A stretch of 64,000 bases of DNA from Streptomyces aurantiacus (GCF_027107535.1 NZ_CP114283.1:4092001-4156000); one strand, 5' to 3'. Positions 37,976-46,859 are shown, counted from the first letter of the stretch. The notes: generated from the letters alone by a model not told the origin. Made by a program: numbers and translations.

Positions 37976-39234
37976 CGGCCGGCCTTCGTGGCGGCGGTGG
38001 CCCGGGCCGCCGCACGGTCTGCCCGCCGGGAGATGGACACCGCTCCGGCGAGACGTTCGATCGACGCCGGAACGTCCCAGTCCTGCTGCCGCAGCGAGGC
38101 GAGCGTGGTCGCGGGGACGACCACGAGGTCCGGGGCTCCGGTGTCCAGCGCCCGTACCAGGAGTGCCCACGCGGCGTCCCAGCGCGCCTTGTCCGGACGT
38201 TTGCGGACGGCGGCCACGACACCGTCGAGCACGGCTTGGCGCAGGTCTCCGCGTTCGGGCAGGGCGGCGGCCGCCGGGTCGGCGAGCAGCAGTTCGGGGT
38301 CCGGGAGGTCCATGCGGTCCAGACCGGCCAGGAGTTCCAGACCGGGACCGTCGCCCACCGTCCCTCTGACCAGCAGGGAGAGCACCTCCCGGGAGGAGCC
38401 GGCCGCCGTCGCGAAGGCGATCAGGCACAGGGTCATCTCCCAGCTCCGCGGCGACGGCCAGGGGCCACCCCGCCGCGTCTCACTGCTGGGCAGCCGGTGT
38501 ACGAGCCCTGGTCGGGCGGAGAGAAGCTCGCACACGGCACGGCGGGCGAAGCTCACGGCCTCCGGCAGCCGCTCAGGATCCAGCCGGGGCAGCGTGGCCC
38601 GCGGCCAGGTGCCGCCGAGGCCCCGCACCACCACGTCGTGGTCGTGGGTCCACTGGAGGTGGACGAACCGGTTGGCCAGGGGTGGGCTCAGCTCCCAGCC
38701 GTCGGCAGCCGAGGACCGCGGATTGGCGGCGGCCACGATGCGTACGCCGGGCGGCAACCGCAGGGCGCCGATCCGCCGTTCCAGTACCAGGCGCAGCAGT
38801 GCGGCCTGGACCGCTGGAGGTGCGGTGGACAGCTCGTCGAGGAACAGCAGCCCCCGGCCTGCCCTCACCAGACGGACCGCCCAGTCCGGTGGCGCCATGG
38901 GGACGCCCTGTTCCGCGGGGTCGTCGCCGATGACGGGCAGCCCGGAGAAGTCCGACGGCTCGTGCACGCTGGCGATGACGGTGGTCAGGGGAAGGTCCAG
39001 GGCCGCGGCGAGCTGGGTCAGGGCGGCGGTCTTGCCGATACCCGGCTCGCCCCACAGGAGGACGGGCAGGTCGGCGGCGACGGCCAGGGTGAGTGCTTCG
39101 AGCTGGATGTCGGAGCGCGGTTCGGTGGCGGTGTCGCGGAGTCGGGCCAACAGGGCGTCGGCGACGTCGAGTTGGGGGAGGTGAGTCGGGTCGGAGGGTG
39201 CGGTGGGCGTGGCGAAGGTGCTGGGAGTCGGCAT
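37972..39234 (-). CDS. MoxR-type AAA+ ATPase
   Basis: A 420-residue ATPase with AGGTGA 6 bases before ATG 39234. Walker A is GEPGIGKT (residues 62-69) and Walker B GLLFLDEL (128-135). Sensor-1 Asn follows in RIVAAANPRSSAADGWELS, and LANRFVHLQW provides the arginine-finger region. It resembles the MoxR/CoxD group, hexameric chaperones that activate partner vWA proteins. The C-terminal 200 residues are helical and have no recognised domain. Its stop overlaps the start of the vWA gene, which is strong evidence that the two act as a complex. Confidence 0.94.
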   Translation of the reverse strand: MPTPSTFATPTAPSDPTHLPQLDVADALLARLRDTATEPRSDIQLEALTLAVAADLPVLLWGEPGIGKTAALTQLAAALDLPLTTVIASVHEPSDFSGLPVIGDDPAEQGVPMAPPDWAVRLVRAGRGLLFLDELSTAPPAVQAALLRLVLERRIGALRLPPGVRIVAAANPRSSAADGWELSPPLANRFVHLQWTHDHDVVVRGLGGTWPRATLPRLDPERLPEAVSFARRAVCELLSARPGLVHRLPSSETRRGGPWPSPRSWEMTLCLIAFATAAGSSREVLSLLVRGTVGDGPGLELLAGLDRMDLPDPELLLADPAAAALPERGDLRQAVLDGVVAAVRKRPDKARWDAAWALLVRALDTGAPDLVVVPATTLASLRQQDWDVPASIERLAGAVSISRRADRAAARATAATKAGR

Positions 39235-39287
39235 GTTGGGTCACCTGGGGTTCGTGGAGGGGCGGGCAGAGGGCGACACACGGCGTG

Positions 39288-40748
39288 TCAACGGGCGGTC
39301 GCGTGCCGTGGGTTGGAGCGGTGGTCCCGAGGGCGAGAGGGACCCGGGCGTATGCCGCCGGGCCCGGGCTGGGTGAGGTCCGCACGGAAGAGCCCGTACG
39401 TGACGCGCCGCCGCGCGGCCGCTTCGAGTTCGTCCCGCAGTGGGCCGTCGCGCAGCAGGGCGTCGGGGCCCAGGAGATTCTCGACGACGGCCAGGGCCCC
39501 GGCGATGTCACCGTGCTGGAGGCGCTCCCGGACACCGGTGAGGCAGTCGGGACGGCGGTGTGCGGTGTCGATGGCCTGGAGACAGGGGAGTGGCGTGCCG
39601 GTGAGTTCGGCCAGGAGTTCCTCGCGGCGGATCTCGACGGGGTCGTGGTCCATCGGGGACAGGACGCCGTCGACCAGGCCGATCCGGTGGTGTGCGCCCC
39701 GGCACAGGACGAGGTGCGGTGGTCCGGGGCTGCCCGGAGTCCGAGGCGGGGCCGGCGGTGACTGGTTCGGCGCCCGTGTGGAGGCCCGCGTGTCGTCCGG
39801 CTGCGCGGAGGCCGGTGCACGGTCGGGTGCCAACGCCGAGGCGACCAGTGGGTGCAGCTGATCGGCCCGGACCGCACCGCTGCGGATCAGCTCCAGGTCG
39901 GGCAGCGTCCAGGTCGCCGCGTCGGGCAGGACCGGCAGGTCGGCGGCCATGCCGGGGCGGGATGCCACCTCGACGGTGAATCCGGGTGACCCGGACCCCT
40001 CCGCTTCCGCGGCCAGGTCCAGAAGCAGCCGCTGCCGGGATCCCACCCGGACGGCGACGGTACCGGCGGACCGGCCTTCGGCCCCGAGCAGGATCCCCGC
40101 CTCGGCAGCCCACCGGCCGACGGCGCAGTCGCGATCCCGAGGTACCCGGTCCAGCACCTCCGGGTTCACCAGGGGCTGCCCCTCGCCGGGTGGTCGGTCG
40201 GCTCCCGAGCGGGCTCGCAGCTCGTCGCTCCGGCGGGCATCCCACAGGTGACGGTGCAGATCGAGGCGGAACCGCCGGTTCGGACGGGGATGCGGATGGC
40301 GGCGGCTGCTCGCGTCGGCACGGGATCCGTCCCAGAGGGCGAGGCTGGCGCGCTGACCGGCATCCGCCCAGGCGGGTGCCGTCCGCACCACCAGGTACGT
40401 CGTGCCCGGGCCGTCGCGTTCCAGGGCGTCGTAGCGCGTCAGAGCGATCGTCAGCCCTGGGCGCAGCAAACCGTGGGGAGCGATCCTCGGCATGTGCCAG
40501 CGCAGCAGGTCGGGCGCCAGGTGACGTAGATCGTCGCGGACCCGGGCGGCCAAGTCCCGGCCATGGGTGCGTGCCAGGGACCGCAGATCGAGATCGACGT
40601 CGACGTTCGCGGCGGCGCACGCCCCTGCCCAGTCGCCGGCGCGGCGGCGAGCGGTCGCGGTGTCGATCATGGAGGGCGGCACGGCGAACTCTCGCACGCG
40701 CGACCAGAAGGAAAGGCGGGCATCCTCGTACGCGGTGTCAGTGAGCAT
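39288..40748 (-). CDS. Unknown protein of the MoxR-vWA operon
   Basis: A 486-residue protein of unrecognised family. ATG 40748 is chosen because AAGGTGA lies 6 bases upstream, and GTG 40754 is possible. The N-terminal 110 residues are well ordered: PPSMIDTATARRRAGDWAGA, AAANVDVDLDLRSLARTHG and DDLRHLAPDLLRWHMPRI. A Pro/Ser-rich linker (about 305-335) leads to a C-terminal part that begins PPHLVLCRGAHHRIGLVDG and contains helical pairs. No catalytic motif, membrane segment or signal is seen. It ends 53 bases before MoxR, so it should be cotranscribed. By position it could be one of the accessory (bpX-type) components described for MoxR-vWA-beta-propeller ternary systems. Confidence 0.8.
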   Translation of the reverse strand: MLTDTAYEDARLSFWSRVREFAVPPSMIDTATARRRAGDWAGACAAANVDVDLDLRSLARTHGRDLAARVRDDLRHLAPDLLRWHMPRIAPHGLLRPGLTIALTRYDALERDGPGTTYLVVRTAPAWADAGQRASLALWDGSRADASSRRHPHPRPNRRFRLDLHRHLWDARRSDELRARSGADRPPGEGQPLVNPEVLDRVPRDRDCAVGRWAAEAGILLGAEGRSAGTVAVRVGSRQRLLLDLAAEAEGSGSPGFTVEVASRPGMAADLPVLPDAATWTLPDLELIRSGAVRADQLHPLVASALAPDRAPASAQPDDTRASTRAPNQSPPAPPRTPGSPGPPHLVLCRGAHHRIGLVDGVLSPMDHDPVEIRREELLAELTGTPLPCLQAIDTAHRRPDCLTGVRERLQHGDIAGALAVVENLLGPDALLRDGPLRDELEAAARRRVTYGLFRADLTQPGPGGIRPGPSRPRDHRSNPRHATAR

Positions 40749-40963
40749 CAGCACTCACCTTGCGCGGACGGGACCCCCATTCTGCCAACAGAGTGAGTCG
40801 TCATCGCGAGCGACAGTACCGCTCTCCCGTCGGCATGTCAGATGGTTTTCCGTGGGAGCGTATTTAGGCCACCGGGACGGTCCGTGACTGGTCCGGCAGG
40901 CCCAGGCGGTCCACCCAACCCCGGCCGGGTACCGTACCGCTCTCCTCCGCAGGGCTGCGGCAG

Positions 40964-42472
40964 TCAGTGGATCCAGCCGTAGGCAACTGCCTGGTGTGCG
41001 TCGGCGGCGGCTGAGCGCACCCGCGGGGACGGGTCCTGAGCGAGAGTCAGGAGCCGGTCGCGCACCGCATCGCCGACGGGCGGGAGCGTCAAGCCGACCG
41101 CGACCCACTGCTTGAGACCGTGGGCGGCGCTGTGGCGGACGGGCTCCTGGTCGTCGTCGAGGCCCCGCACCAGGCGGCGCAGGTCCGCCTCCGTGCCGTA
41201 GGCGCCACGACCGGGGCCGTCCAGGTCCTCCGGGACGAGCAGGGAGAGGGCGGCGGCCCGCACCTCTACGGCGTCGGAGGTGTCGGCCAGGCGCCGGAGG
41301 GCCGGCAAGGCCTCCGCGAGCCCGCTGAGGGCGTTGGCGGTCCGCCAGGTGGAGTCGCTGTGGCTCGTCAGGCGAGCGACCAGTGCCCGGGCCACGGGGC
41401 GGCGTTCCCAGAGGTGGAGCCCGTAGTAGACGCGTGAGCCCAGACCGTCGACGGCGCCGGCCTGCGCGTCGGGGTCCGGATCGTCGAGCAGCGGGAGCAG
41501 CAGCCATACGGCGTCCCATCGTCCGCACGCGCCGATGGCTTTCGCGGCGGCGGCACGGTTCGGCCCAGGAAGCGACGTGTCGTCGATGACGCCGCGCAGG
41601 TGCTCGACAGCGGCCCCGGTGTCCACCTCTCCCAGTACGCCGGCGGCCGCCGGGCCGGCCACGGGGTCGCGAAGCCATCGAAGTGCCGCGCCGACCATCC
41701 GCTGATCGCTGTGCCGTTCCAGGATGCCCAGCAGGTTCAGTGCCACCGAAGAGTCGCGTTCGGCGTCCAGGGCGGCGGTCAGGGCGTCACGGACCCGTGG
41801 CGTCTCCACGTCGGACAGCCGGTCGGCCACGGCGACGCGTACCTCGGGGGACGGATCACGCAGCCCCGCGAGCAGCGAGTCGAGCAGTCGTTTGATGCAC
41901 CGGCGTGGCAGCAGCGTCAGTGCCTCCACCCGGATGGCGCCGTCGCCCTCCCGGGCCGCCCGGATCACCTCCGCCTTCACGGCCCTGTCGTCCCTCAAGC
42001 GGTAGATCAGACTTCGGGCCCGTCCCCACACGGCGCCGTCCTGATCTCCGAGCAGCCTGACCAGGGCCGGGACATCGCCGGGGATGCGCATGGCTGTCAG
42101 ACCGACCAGAGCGTTGATACGAAGGTGGTGGTCGGGATCACGGAGCAGGTCCGCATAGGCCTGCACGATCTCGTCACCCCGGAGGTCCAGTTTGAGCGCG
42201 GCCAGTGAGGCCGCGCGGCGTACCCACGGATCCCTGTCGGCCATCAGGAGCGGGAGCACCCTCTGACCCGCTTCCGGTACCCCGAGCCGGCCGAGGCCGA
42301 TGGCTGCGGCCTCGCGTACCTCGGGTACCGGGTCGCCCGCCGTCTCGGCGAGTCGCCAGGCGTGCTCATGGCGTCCGATTCGGCCAAGGCCCTTGGCCGC
42401 TGCCGTGCGGCGCCGCACGTCCGGTCCTGCCAACTCCCTGAGGAAGAAGGCAATCTGGTGTTCCGTTCCCAT
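40964..42472 (-). CDS. HEAT-repeat protein
   Basis: A 502-residue all-helical protein made of roughly 13-15 HEAT/PBS-lyase-like repeats from end to end. Examples are TAAAKGLGRIGRHEHAWRLAE, VREAAAIGLGRLGVPEAGQ, VRRAASLAALKLDLRG, VRVAVADRLSDVETPRV, AAAAKAIGACGRWDAVWLL and VRSAAADAHQAVAYG. The start ATG 42472 opens directly into the first repeat (MGTEHQIAFFLRELAGPDVR). HEAT solenoids are binding scaffolds. It lies 215 bp upstream of the 486-residue gene on the same strand. That gap is long enough for a separate promoter, but the order HEAT - unknown - MoxR - vWA - propeller suggests one functional locus. Confidence 0.88.
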   Translation of the reverse strand: MGTEHQIAFFLRELAGPDVRRRTAAAKGLGRIGRHEHAWRLAETAGDPVPEVREAAAIGLGRLGVPEAGQRVLPLLMADRDPWVRRAASLAALKLDLRGDEIVQAYADLLRDPDHHLRINALVGLTAMRIPGDVPALVRLLGDQDGAVWGRARSLIYRLRDDRAVKAEVIRAAREGDGAIRVEALTLLPRRCIKRLLDSLLAGLRDPSPEVRVAVADRLSDVETPRVRDALTAALDAERDSSVALNLLGILERHSDQRMVGAALRWLRDPVAGPAAAGVLGEVDTGAAVEHLRGVIDDTSLPGPNRAAAAKAIGACGRWDAVWLLLPLLDDPDPDAQAGAVDGLGSRVYYGLHLWERRPVARALVARLTSHSDSTWRTANALSGLAEALPALRRLADTSDAVEVRAAALSLLVPEDLDGPGRGAYGTEADLRRLVRGLDDDQEPVRHSAAHGLKQWVAVGLTLPPVGDAVRDRLLTLAQDPSPRVRSAAADAHQAVAYGWIH

Positions 42473-42612
42473 GACGCACCCCGGAAGGGAAGACCACCGA
42501 GCCGCTCGGAGGTTGTACGGCCGTGGTGGACCGCCCCGCCCCTTCGGCCTGCCCCGGTGACAGGTCATGGCGGCTTTCGGCCACCGGTACCCGTCCCTGT
42601 GAGAGCCGAGGA

Positions 42613-43149
42613 TCACAGCGCGCGGGCGAACGAGCCGAGGACGGCGAAGTCGCTGTCGCGCAGCCCCACTCGGGCGTCGACGTGGTGGAGGAGCGCCGGG
42701 CCCTGGTGGTGCGAGGCGACGAAGGCGCGGTCGGTGTCGTCGAGGTCGTCGTCGATCCAGGCGAACGGCCGGCCGTCGGCGTGTGCGACGAGGTGCCGGG
42801 TCTTCCAGAACGTGCCGTCCGGGTGCGTCTCGTGCGTCGTGGGCCACTCCACGACCGGGAGCAGCGGAAGACCGATGACCGGCCCTATGTACGTGTTGGC
42901 CTCAGCACCCCAGGTGGTGGCCCACACCAGGTCGTACTGCTCGCCCAACTCCCGTAGGCGGGAGCCGTGTTCGGGATTGAGCCACACCCGGAGCGGTTTC
43001 ACGTGGCTGCGGGGCGTGCCGGGGTGCTGGGCGATCCAGCCCTCCGGCTTCATCCGATGGGTCACATAGCCCTCGGGCCGCCGGTGCGGCTTCGCGGCAT
43101 AGGGATTGAGCGGCCCGTCCACGTCCAGGTAGAGCAGCGGTCGGTTCAT
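42613..43149 (-). CDS. HAD-like domain protein
   Basis: A 178-residue protein from ATG 43149 with GGAAGGGGG upstream. Three haloacid-dehalogenase motifs are visible: LYLDVDGPLN (nucleophile Asp-x-Asp), LVWATTWGAEAN (motif II Thr), and FAWIDDDLDDTD (motif IV acidic pair). A typical Streptomyces HAD protein has this size and arrangement. The substrate is unknown. It is 140 bp upstream of the HEAT gene on the same strand and could be read together with that locus, though nothing proves it. Confidence 0.85.
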   Translation of the reverse strand: MNRPLLYLDVDGPLNPYAAKPHRRPEGYVTHRMKPEGWIAQHPGTPRSHVKPLRVWLNPEHGSRLRELGEQYDLVWATTWGAEANTYIGPVIGLPLLPVVEWPTTHETHPDGTFWKTRHLVAHADGRPFAWIDDDLDDTDRAFVASHHQGPALLHHVDARVGLRDSDFAVLGSFARAL

Positions 43150-43349
43150 CACGCCGATGCCCCCTTCCCGGCAAGCCGTGCGGTGGTGTGAGCGTAGGCC
43201 TGCCACTGCTCGTCCCTCACCGGATCTGTGTGTGCCCCGTGTAGCTGATCCCCACTTGGGCAGACAGGTATGTCCGCCGCCCTGGTCCGTCGCTGAAGTC
43301 GGCCGACCGGCAGTCGAGAGCCTTTTGCCGGGCAGGTGCCCGGACCTTC

Positions 43350-44201
43350 CTACGCGGCTCCGCCCCAGGTGGCGGTCACCAGCCAGAGGCGGGCCGTCAA
43401 CCGGACGCCGGTGTCCGACTGATAGGGGCGGAAGGCGTCGGTCGCCGCTCGGCGGGCGCGCTGTGTGGCCTGCGGGTCCGCGTCCCGCAGCCAGTGCCGC
43501 ATGGGTCCCCACCCGAAGAGGAAGGAGGCGGCGTCCTCAGCGTCCTCGCCCCACAGCTGCGGCCGCTCGATGGCGGTGGCGTCGGCATCGGCGAACCCGG
43601 CGTCGCGCAGCACTGCCGTGGTGCGTGCGGGGTCGGCGAAGGAGGCGGGACCCGTGCGCGTCTCCTTCGCCAGGTCGGGCAGGGTCACATGCTCGGCGAC
43701 GGCGTCGAGGACGACGGACTGTTCCATACGGCTGAAGGCCTGCGGGCAGACGAAGGCGAGCCGACCGCCCGGCCGCAGAGCCCGCCCGATGTTGGCGAAC
43801 GCGGCCACCGGATCGGCGAAGAACATCACGCCGAAGCGGCTGACGGCCACGTCGAAGCCCGCCTCCGGGAACGGGTACACCTGGGCGTCACCCCGCACGA
43901 AGGAAACGTTGGCGAGTCCCTCCTCGGTGGCGCTCGCCCTGGCCCGCTCCAGCATGGGAGCGGACAGGTCGACGCCGAGGGCGCCGGCTCCGCGGCGGGC
44001 CGCGAGACGCGTGAGGTGCCCGTTGCCGCAGCCGATGTCGAGGACCGTGTCCGGGTCCTGGATGCGGCCTGCGGCCAGAAGGGGTTCGTTGGCCGCGTCA
44101 TTGAGATTGTCGTAGCGCGCCTGATGGTCGGCCCAGTGCGTGCCCTCATAGCCGTTCCAGGCCTCGGCCTGGTGCGTGTTCACGATTGCCTCGTCCGTCA
44201 T
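43350..44201 (-). CDS. SAM-dependent class I methyltransferase
   Basis: A 283-residue enzyme with motif I VLDIGCGNGHLTRLAAR, post-I Asp in GALGVDLSAPMLERAR, motif II FVRGDAQVYPF, and motif III RALRPGGRLAFVCP. An N-terminal helix pair (NTHQAEAWNGYEGTHWADHQARYD) is typical of the UbiE/SmtA-like group. Start ATG 44201 is the first in frame with the family N-terminus. Substrate not determined. It is divergent from a DUF6328-type membrane protein gene. Confidence 0.9.
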   Translation of the reverse strand: MTDEAIVNTHQAEAWNGYEGTHWADHQARYDNLNDAANEPLLAAGRIQDPDTVLDIGCGNGHLTRLAARRGAGALGVDLSAPMLERARASATEEGLANVSFVRGDAQVYPFPEAGFDVAVSRFGVMFFADPVAAFANIGRALRPGGRLAFVCPQAFSRMEQSVVLDAVAEHVTLPDLAKETRTGPASFADPARTTAVLRDAGFADADATAIERPQLWGEDAEDAASFLFGWGPMRHWLRDADPQATQRARRAATDAFRPYQSDTGVRLTARLWLVTATWGGAA

Positions 44202-44317
44202 GCGTACATGGTGACGCCCCGCTGTTCCCTGCCACCAGCCAGGCCCTGGGCTTGTCACAGGCCATGCGGGGTATCTGGAAGTGCCCGACGTACAGCACCC
44301 CACTTGTGGAGGACATC

Positions 44318-44911
44318 ATGGCCGTGACGGACCGATCCGCACCCGCGGTTCCCTCCGAGGACGGAGAGGCCGCGCCGAAAGGTTCCGCACGCCCCGGAGA
44401 AGCCTTCACTGCTCGCCAGACCCAGCAGGACACCCACGAGCAGGTGGAGACGCCGGCGGAGCGGGTGAACCGCCGCTGGAACGAACTGCTCCAGGAGACC
44501 CGGGTCGCGCAGACCGGCGTACAGATCCTCTTCGGCTTCCTGCTCAGCGTGGCCTTCACTCCCGGATTCCAGGACCTGGGAACCATCGACCGGACGATCT
44601 ACGTGGTCACCGTCGTCCTGGGCGCGGCGGCCACCGGGTCCCTCATCGCCCCGGTCTCGATCCACCGCTTCCTGGCCGGCCAGCGGATGAAGGAGGAACT
44701 GGTGGAGACCGCGCACCGGTTGATGATGTTCGGAATGGTGCTGCTCGCCCTCACGATCGGCTCCACCCTGCTGCTCATCCTGCGCGTCGTCCTGCCGGGG
44801 ATACTCGCCGAGATCCTCGTCACCGGGGTGATGCTGTACTTCGGCGTGTGCTGGTACGCACTGCCGCTCTGGCTGCGACAGCGCTCGTCCCGCAGGGGAA
44901 CCGCCGCCTGA
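44318..44911 (+). CDS. DUF6328-type four-helix membrane protein
   Basis: A 197-residue protein with GGAGGAC before ATG 44318. A hydrophilic N-terminal 60 residues end in RVNRRWNELLQETRVAQTGVQ, followed by four membrane helices: ILFGFLLSVAFTP, YVVTVVLGAAATGSLI, MMFGMVLLALTIGSTLLLIL and GILAEILVTGVMLYFGVCW. The sequence around the first helix, ETRVAQTGVQILFGFLLSVAF, is characteristic of an actinobacterial family of unknown role. No enzymatic motif is visible. Confidence 0.85.
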   Translation: MAVTDRSAPAVPSEDGEAAPKGSARPGEAFTARQTQQDTHEQVETPAERVNRRWNELLQETRVAQTGVQILFGFLLSVAFTPGFQDLGTIDRTIYVVTVVLGAAATGSLIAPVSIHRFLAGQRMKEELVETAHRLMMFGMVLLALTIGSTLLLILRVVLPGILAEILVTGVMLYFGVCWYALPLWLRQRSSRRGTAA

Positions 44912-44980
44912 GGGCCGACTCGCGAAGACCGGGGTGCCGACTTCCGCCGTTTCGCGCCCACTTCACCCGTGGTGCCGGTT

Positions 44981-44994
44981 TTCCCGCGCGGGAA
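44981..44994. promoter_or_regulatory. 14-bp perfect palindrome
   Basis: TTCCCGCGCGGGAA, between the end of the DUF6328-type gene (44911) and the end of the GyrI-like gene (45030). Since it lies between convergent genes it may be a hairpin or a protein-binding site. No T-tract follows. Confidence 0.35.
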
Positions 44995-45029
44995 GAGTGG
45001 GTGAGCACCCTCGTACGGCTGAGCCGGTG

Positions 45030-45455
45030 TCACGACCCGATCGGCAGCCAGAGTTCGATCTGGTCGTGCCGGCGGTAGAACTCGATCAGTGGCCGCGCCT
45101 CATCGGCCGGCAGCATCGCCTGCAACTCGGCGACCCCCTCGGCGATTCGCCCGTAGATCTGAGGAGGGTCGCCGACCAGGCGGCCCCGTAGGTACGAGCC
45201 TCCTGCCAAGCAGCCCGACTTCAGGCCCAGGAGGTCGGGGGCGTCGTGTTCCTTGACCGGCGTACAGACCGTGTAGGTGTTCCGGCGTTCGTCGACCTGC
45301 GCGTACATCTTGCGTCCACGCAGGCCGACCAACTGCTCGAACGACGGCCAGAGTTGCTGAATGCAGGTCAGCTCGTCGGCTGTGGCCCGCTGCATGACGG
45401 TGACGTCCGGTCGCTCGATGCGATCCGGCGGAGCGGGAAATACCGATGATGTCAT
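45030..45455 (-). CDS. GyrI-like/effector-binding domain protein
   Basis: A 141-residue protein of the small-molecule-binding fold related to SbmC/GyrI and the BmrR effector domain: RPDVTVMQRATADELTCIQQ, LWPSFEQLVGLRGRKMYAQVD, YTVCTPVKEHD, and a C-terminal strand DQIELWLPIG. ATG 45455 is used, and further-upstream ATGs add only a few residues. Related Streptomyces proteins are stand-alone, and ligands are unknown. Confidence 0.72.
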   Translation of the reverse strand: MTSSVFPAPPDRIERPDVTVMQRATADELTCIQQLWPSFEQLVGLRGRKMYAQVDERRNTYTVCTPVKEHDAPDLLGLKSGCLAGGSYLRGRLVGDPPQIYGRIAEGVAELQAMLPADEARPLIEFYRRHDQIELWLPIGS

Positions 45456-45528
45456 GACCCGCATACAAGCGTTCGGCACTGACAGTCACCGGTGCGCGGT
45501 GATCTCCCGCCTCGCGGCGGCACTCGCT

Positions 45529-46038
45529 TCAGGGGCGCGCCGTCGCCTCGAGTTCCTTCTTGAGGTTGCTCAGGGTCCTGTCGATGTTGGCGGTCTGAAA
45601 GGCGGCGAAGGTCCTGCCACCGGTGACGGCGCGGTCGAACACGTTGACCACGGGCGTGGGCCAGGAGCGCCGGTCGTCGATCCAGGTCTCCGTCACCAGG
45701 GTGGCGTCACCCTGTGCCTCGAACGCGTACTCCCATGTCGCGATCGGAGCCTTCAGGCGCGGCTGCTTGAGTCCGATCGCGTGGACGCGGAAGGCGAAGC
45801 GGCGGCCGGGGTCGGCTGAGGTGACCGTGCACCGGGTCGTCCAGCGGTACCGGCCGCGCTTGTTGCGCCCGTCGAAGACCATGCCGACGTGAGCCGGTCC
45901 GTCCCCGCCAAAGACGGACGCGCCGAGGTTCTCGGGGCTCCAGCGGCCCATCTGGGCGGGTCGGCTGACCTGGTCGTACACCGATGACGGTGACGCCTGG
46001 ACCAGGATGCTGCGAGCGACGGTGAACGTGCGGGGCAT
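45529..46038 (-). CDS. SRPBCC-family protein
   Basis: A 169-residue START/polyketide-cyclase-fold protein. ATG 46038 has AGGGAGAG upstream and begins FTVARSILVQASPSSVYDQV, the first strand and helix of the fold. The sheet continues through SPENLGASVFGGDG, CTVTSADPGRRFAFRV and ATLVTETWIDD, closing with the long C-terminal helix FQTANIDRTLSNLKKELEA. These proteins bind hydrophobic ligands. A 16-bp inverted repeat 26 bases upstream looks like a TetR-type operator. Confidence 0.88.
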   Translation of the reverse strand: MPRTFTVARSILVQASPSSVYDQVSRPAQMGRWSPENLGASVFGGDGPAHVGMVFDGRNKRGRYRWTTRCTVTSADPGRRFAFRVHAIGLKQPRLKAPIATWEYAFEAQGDATLVTETWIDDRRSWPTPVVNVFDRAVTGGRTFAAFQTANIDRTLSNLKKELEATARP

Positions 46039-46063
46039 GGGCGCTCTCTCCCTGGGCGCTGAA

Positions 46064-46079
46064 CCTACTGGCAAGTAGG
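46064..46079. promoter_or_regulatory. TetR-type inverted repeat upstream of the SRPBCC gene
   Basis: CCTACT (46064-46069), spacer GGCA, AGTAGG (46074-46079). On the coding strand it reads CCTACTTGCCAGTAGG, which resembles operators of the TetR/AcrR type (ACTTGCCAGT core). It sits 26 bases before the start codon. No TetR gene lies next to it, so the regulator would act in trans. Confidence 0.6.
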
Positions 46080-46193
46080 GACACTACCCCGGGTCGGTAC
46101 GCCGGTGATGGGGATGCGGGAACCGATGGGTTCGCGGTCCGGCCGGGGGTCCGGCCCGGCACGCGGACACGCCTGCCAGGGCCATACATGCCC

Positions 46194-46688
46194 TCAGGGT
46201 CCGGAACCGTCGGCGGGAATGAGGAACTCCAGCTCGGGCCGGTCCCACGCGACGGCGGGCGGGGTCGCGGACGCCGTGCCGACGCGCACCGCGCCCACGC
46301 TGCGGTAGAAACCCTCTGCCGGGGGATGCGACACCACCCGGACGCGGTCGAGCCCGGCGGCGCGTGCTTCGGTCTGCATATGGGCGACGAGCAGCCGGCC
46401 GACGCCACGGTTCTGTGACTGGTCGGCGACGAACATCAGGTCGAGCTCGGGTGGGGCGAGGACGAGCGCGTAGAACCCGAGAACGTGGCCGTCGCCGCCG
46501 TCGGTGGCTACGAAGACGCGGTGGGACTCGATGTAGTCCGGGCCGACGCGGTAGCCCGCCACCATGGCCGCGTACTGCCCCTCGTAGGCGCGTGAGCCGC
46601 GCACCAGCCGGGTGAGCCGCTTCGCGTCCCGCGCGGTGGCTCGCCGTACCGAGATCGACCCACTCCCGCTCGTAATGCTCCGTTCCAT
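46194..46688 (-). CDS. GNAT-family N-acetyltransferase
   Basis: A 164-residue acetyltransferase. The acetyl-CoA-binding motif A is DLMFVADQSQNRGVGRLLVAH (Q/R-x-x-G-x-G/A form), followed by GLDRVRVVSHPPAEGFYRSVGAV. The N-terminal strand SVRRATARDAKRLTRLV is also typical. ATG 46688 lies 7 bases after a -10-like TAATAC on the minus strand, with no ribosome-binding site, so the mRNA is probably leaderless. The acceptor substrate is unknown. Confidence 0.9.
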   Translation of the reverse strand: MERSITSGSGSISVRRATARDAKRLTRLVRGSRAYEGQYAAMVAGYRVGPDYIESHRVFVATDGGDGHVLGFYALVLAPPELDLMFVADQSQNRGVGRLLVAHMQTEARAAGLDRVRVVSHPPAEGFYRSVGAVRVGTASATPPAVAWDRPELEFLIPADGSGP

Positions 46689-46846
46689 GCTGGGAGTATT
46701 ACGTATCCGATGACGGCGTCGTGCAGTGGGTGCAGACGAAGGGCGAAGGCCGTCCTCCACCACCACGTGTGAACGATCTTGTCCGTGTGGGCTCGACACC
46801 GCCGACCGGCAGTGAAAAGGAGTGGTACTGCGGTCTCGGTGCCCCA

Positions 46847-46852
46847 TACCTT
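46847..46852 (+). promoter_or_regulatory. -10 element of a leaderless promoter (methyltransferase gene)
   Basis: TACCTT ends 7 bases before ATG 46860, matching the TANNNT spacing of leaderless actinobacterial genes. No ribosome-binding site is present. Confidence 0.5.
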
Positions 46853-46859
46853 CGCACGC

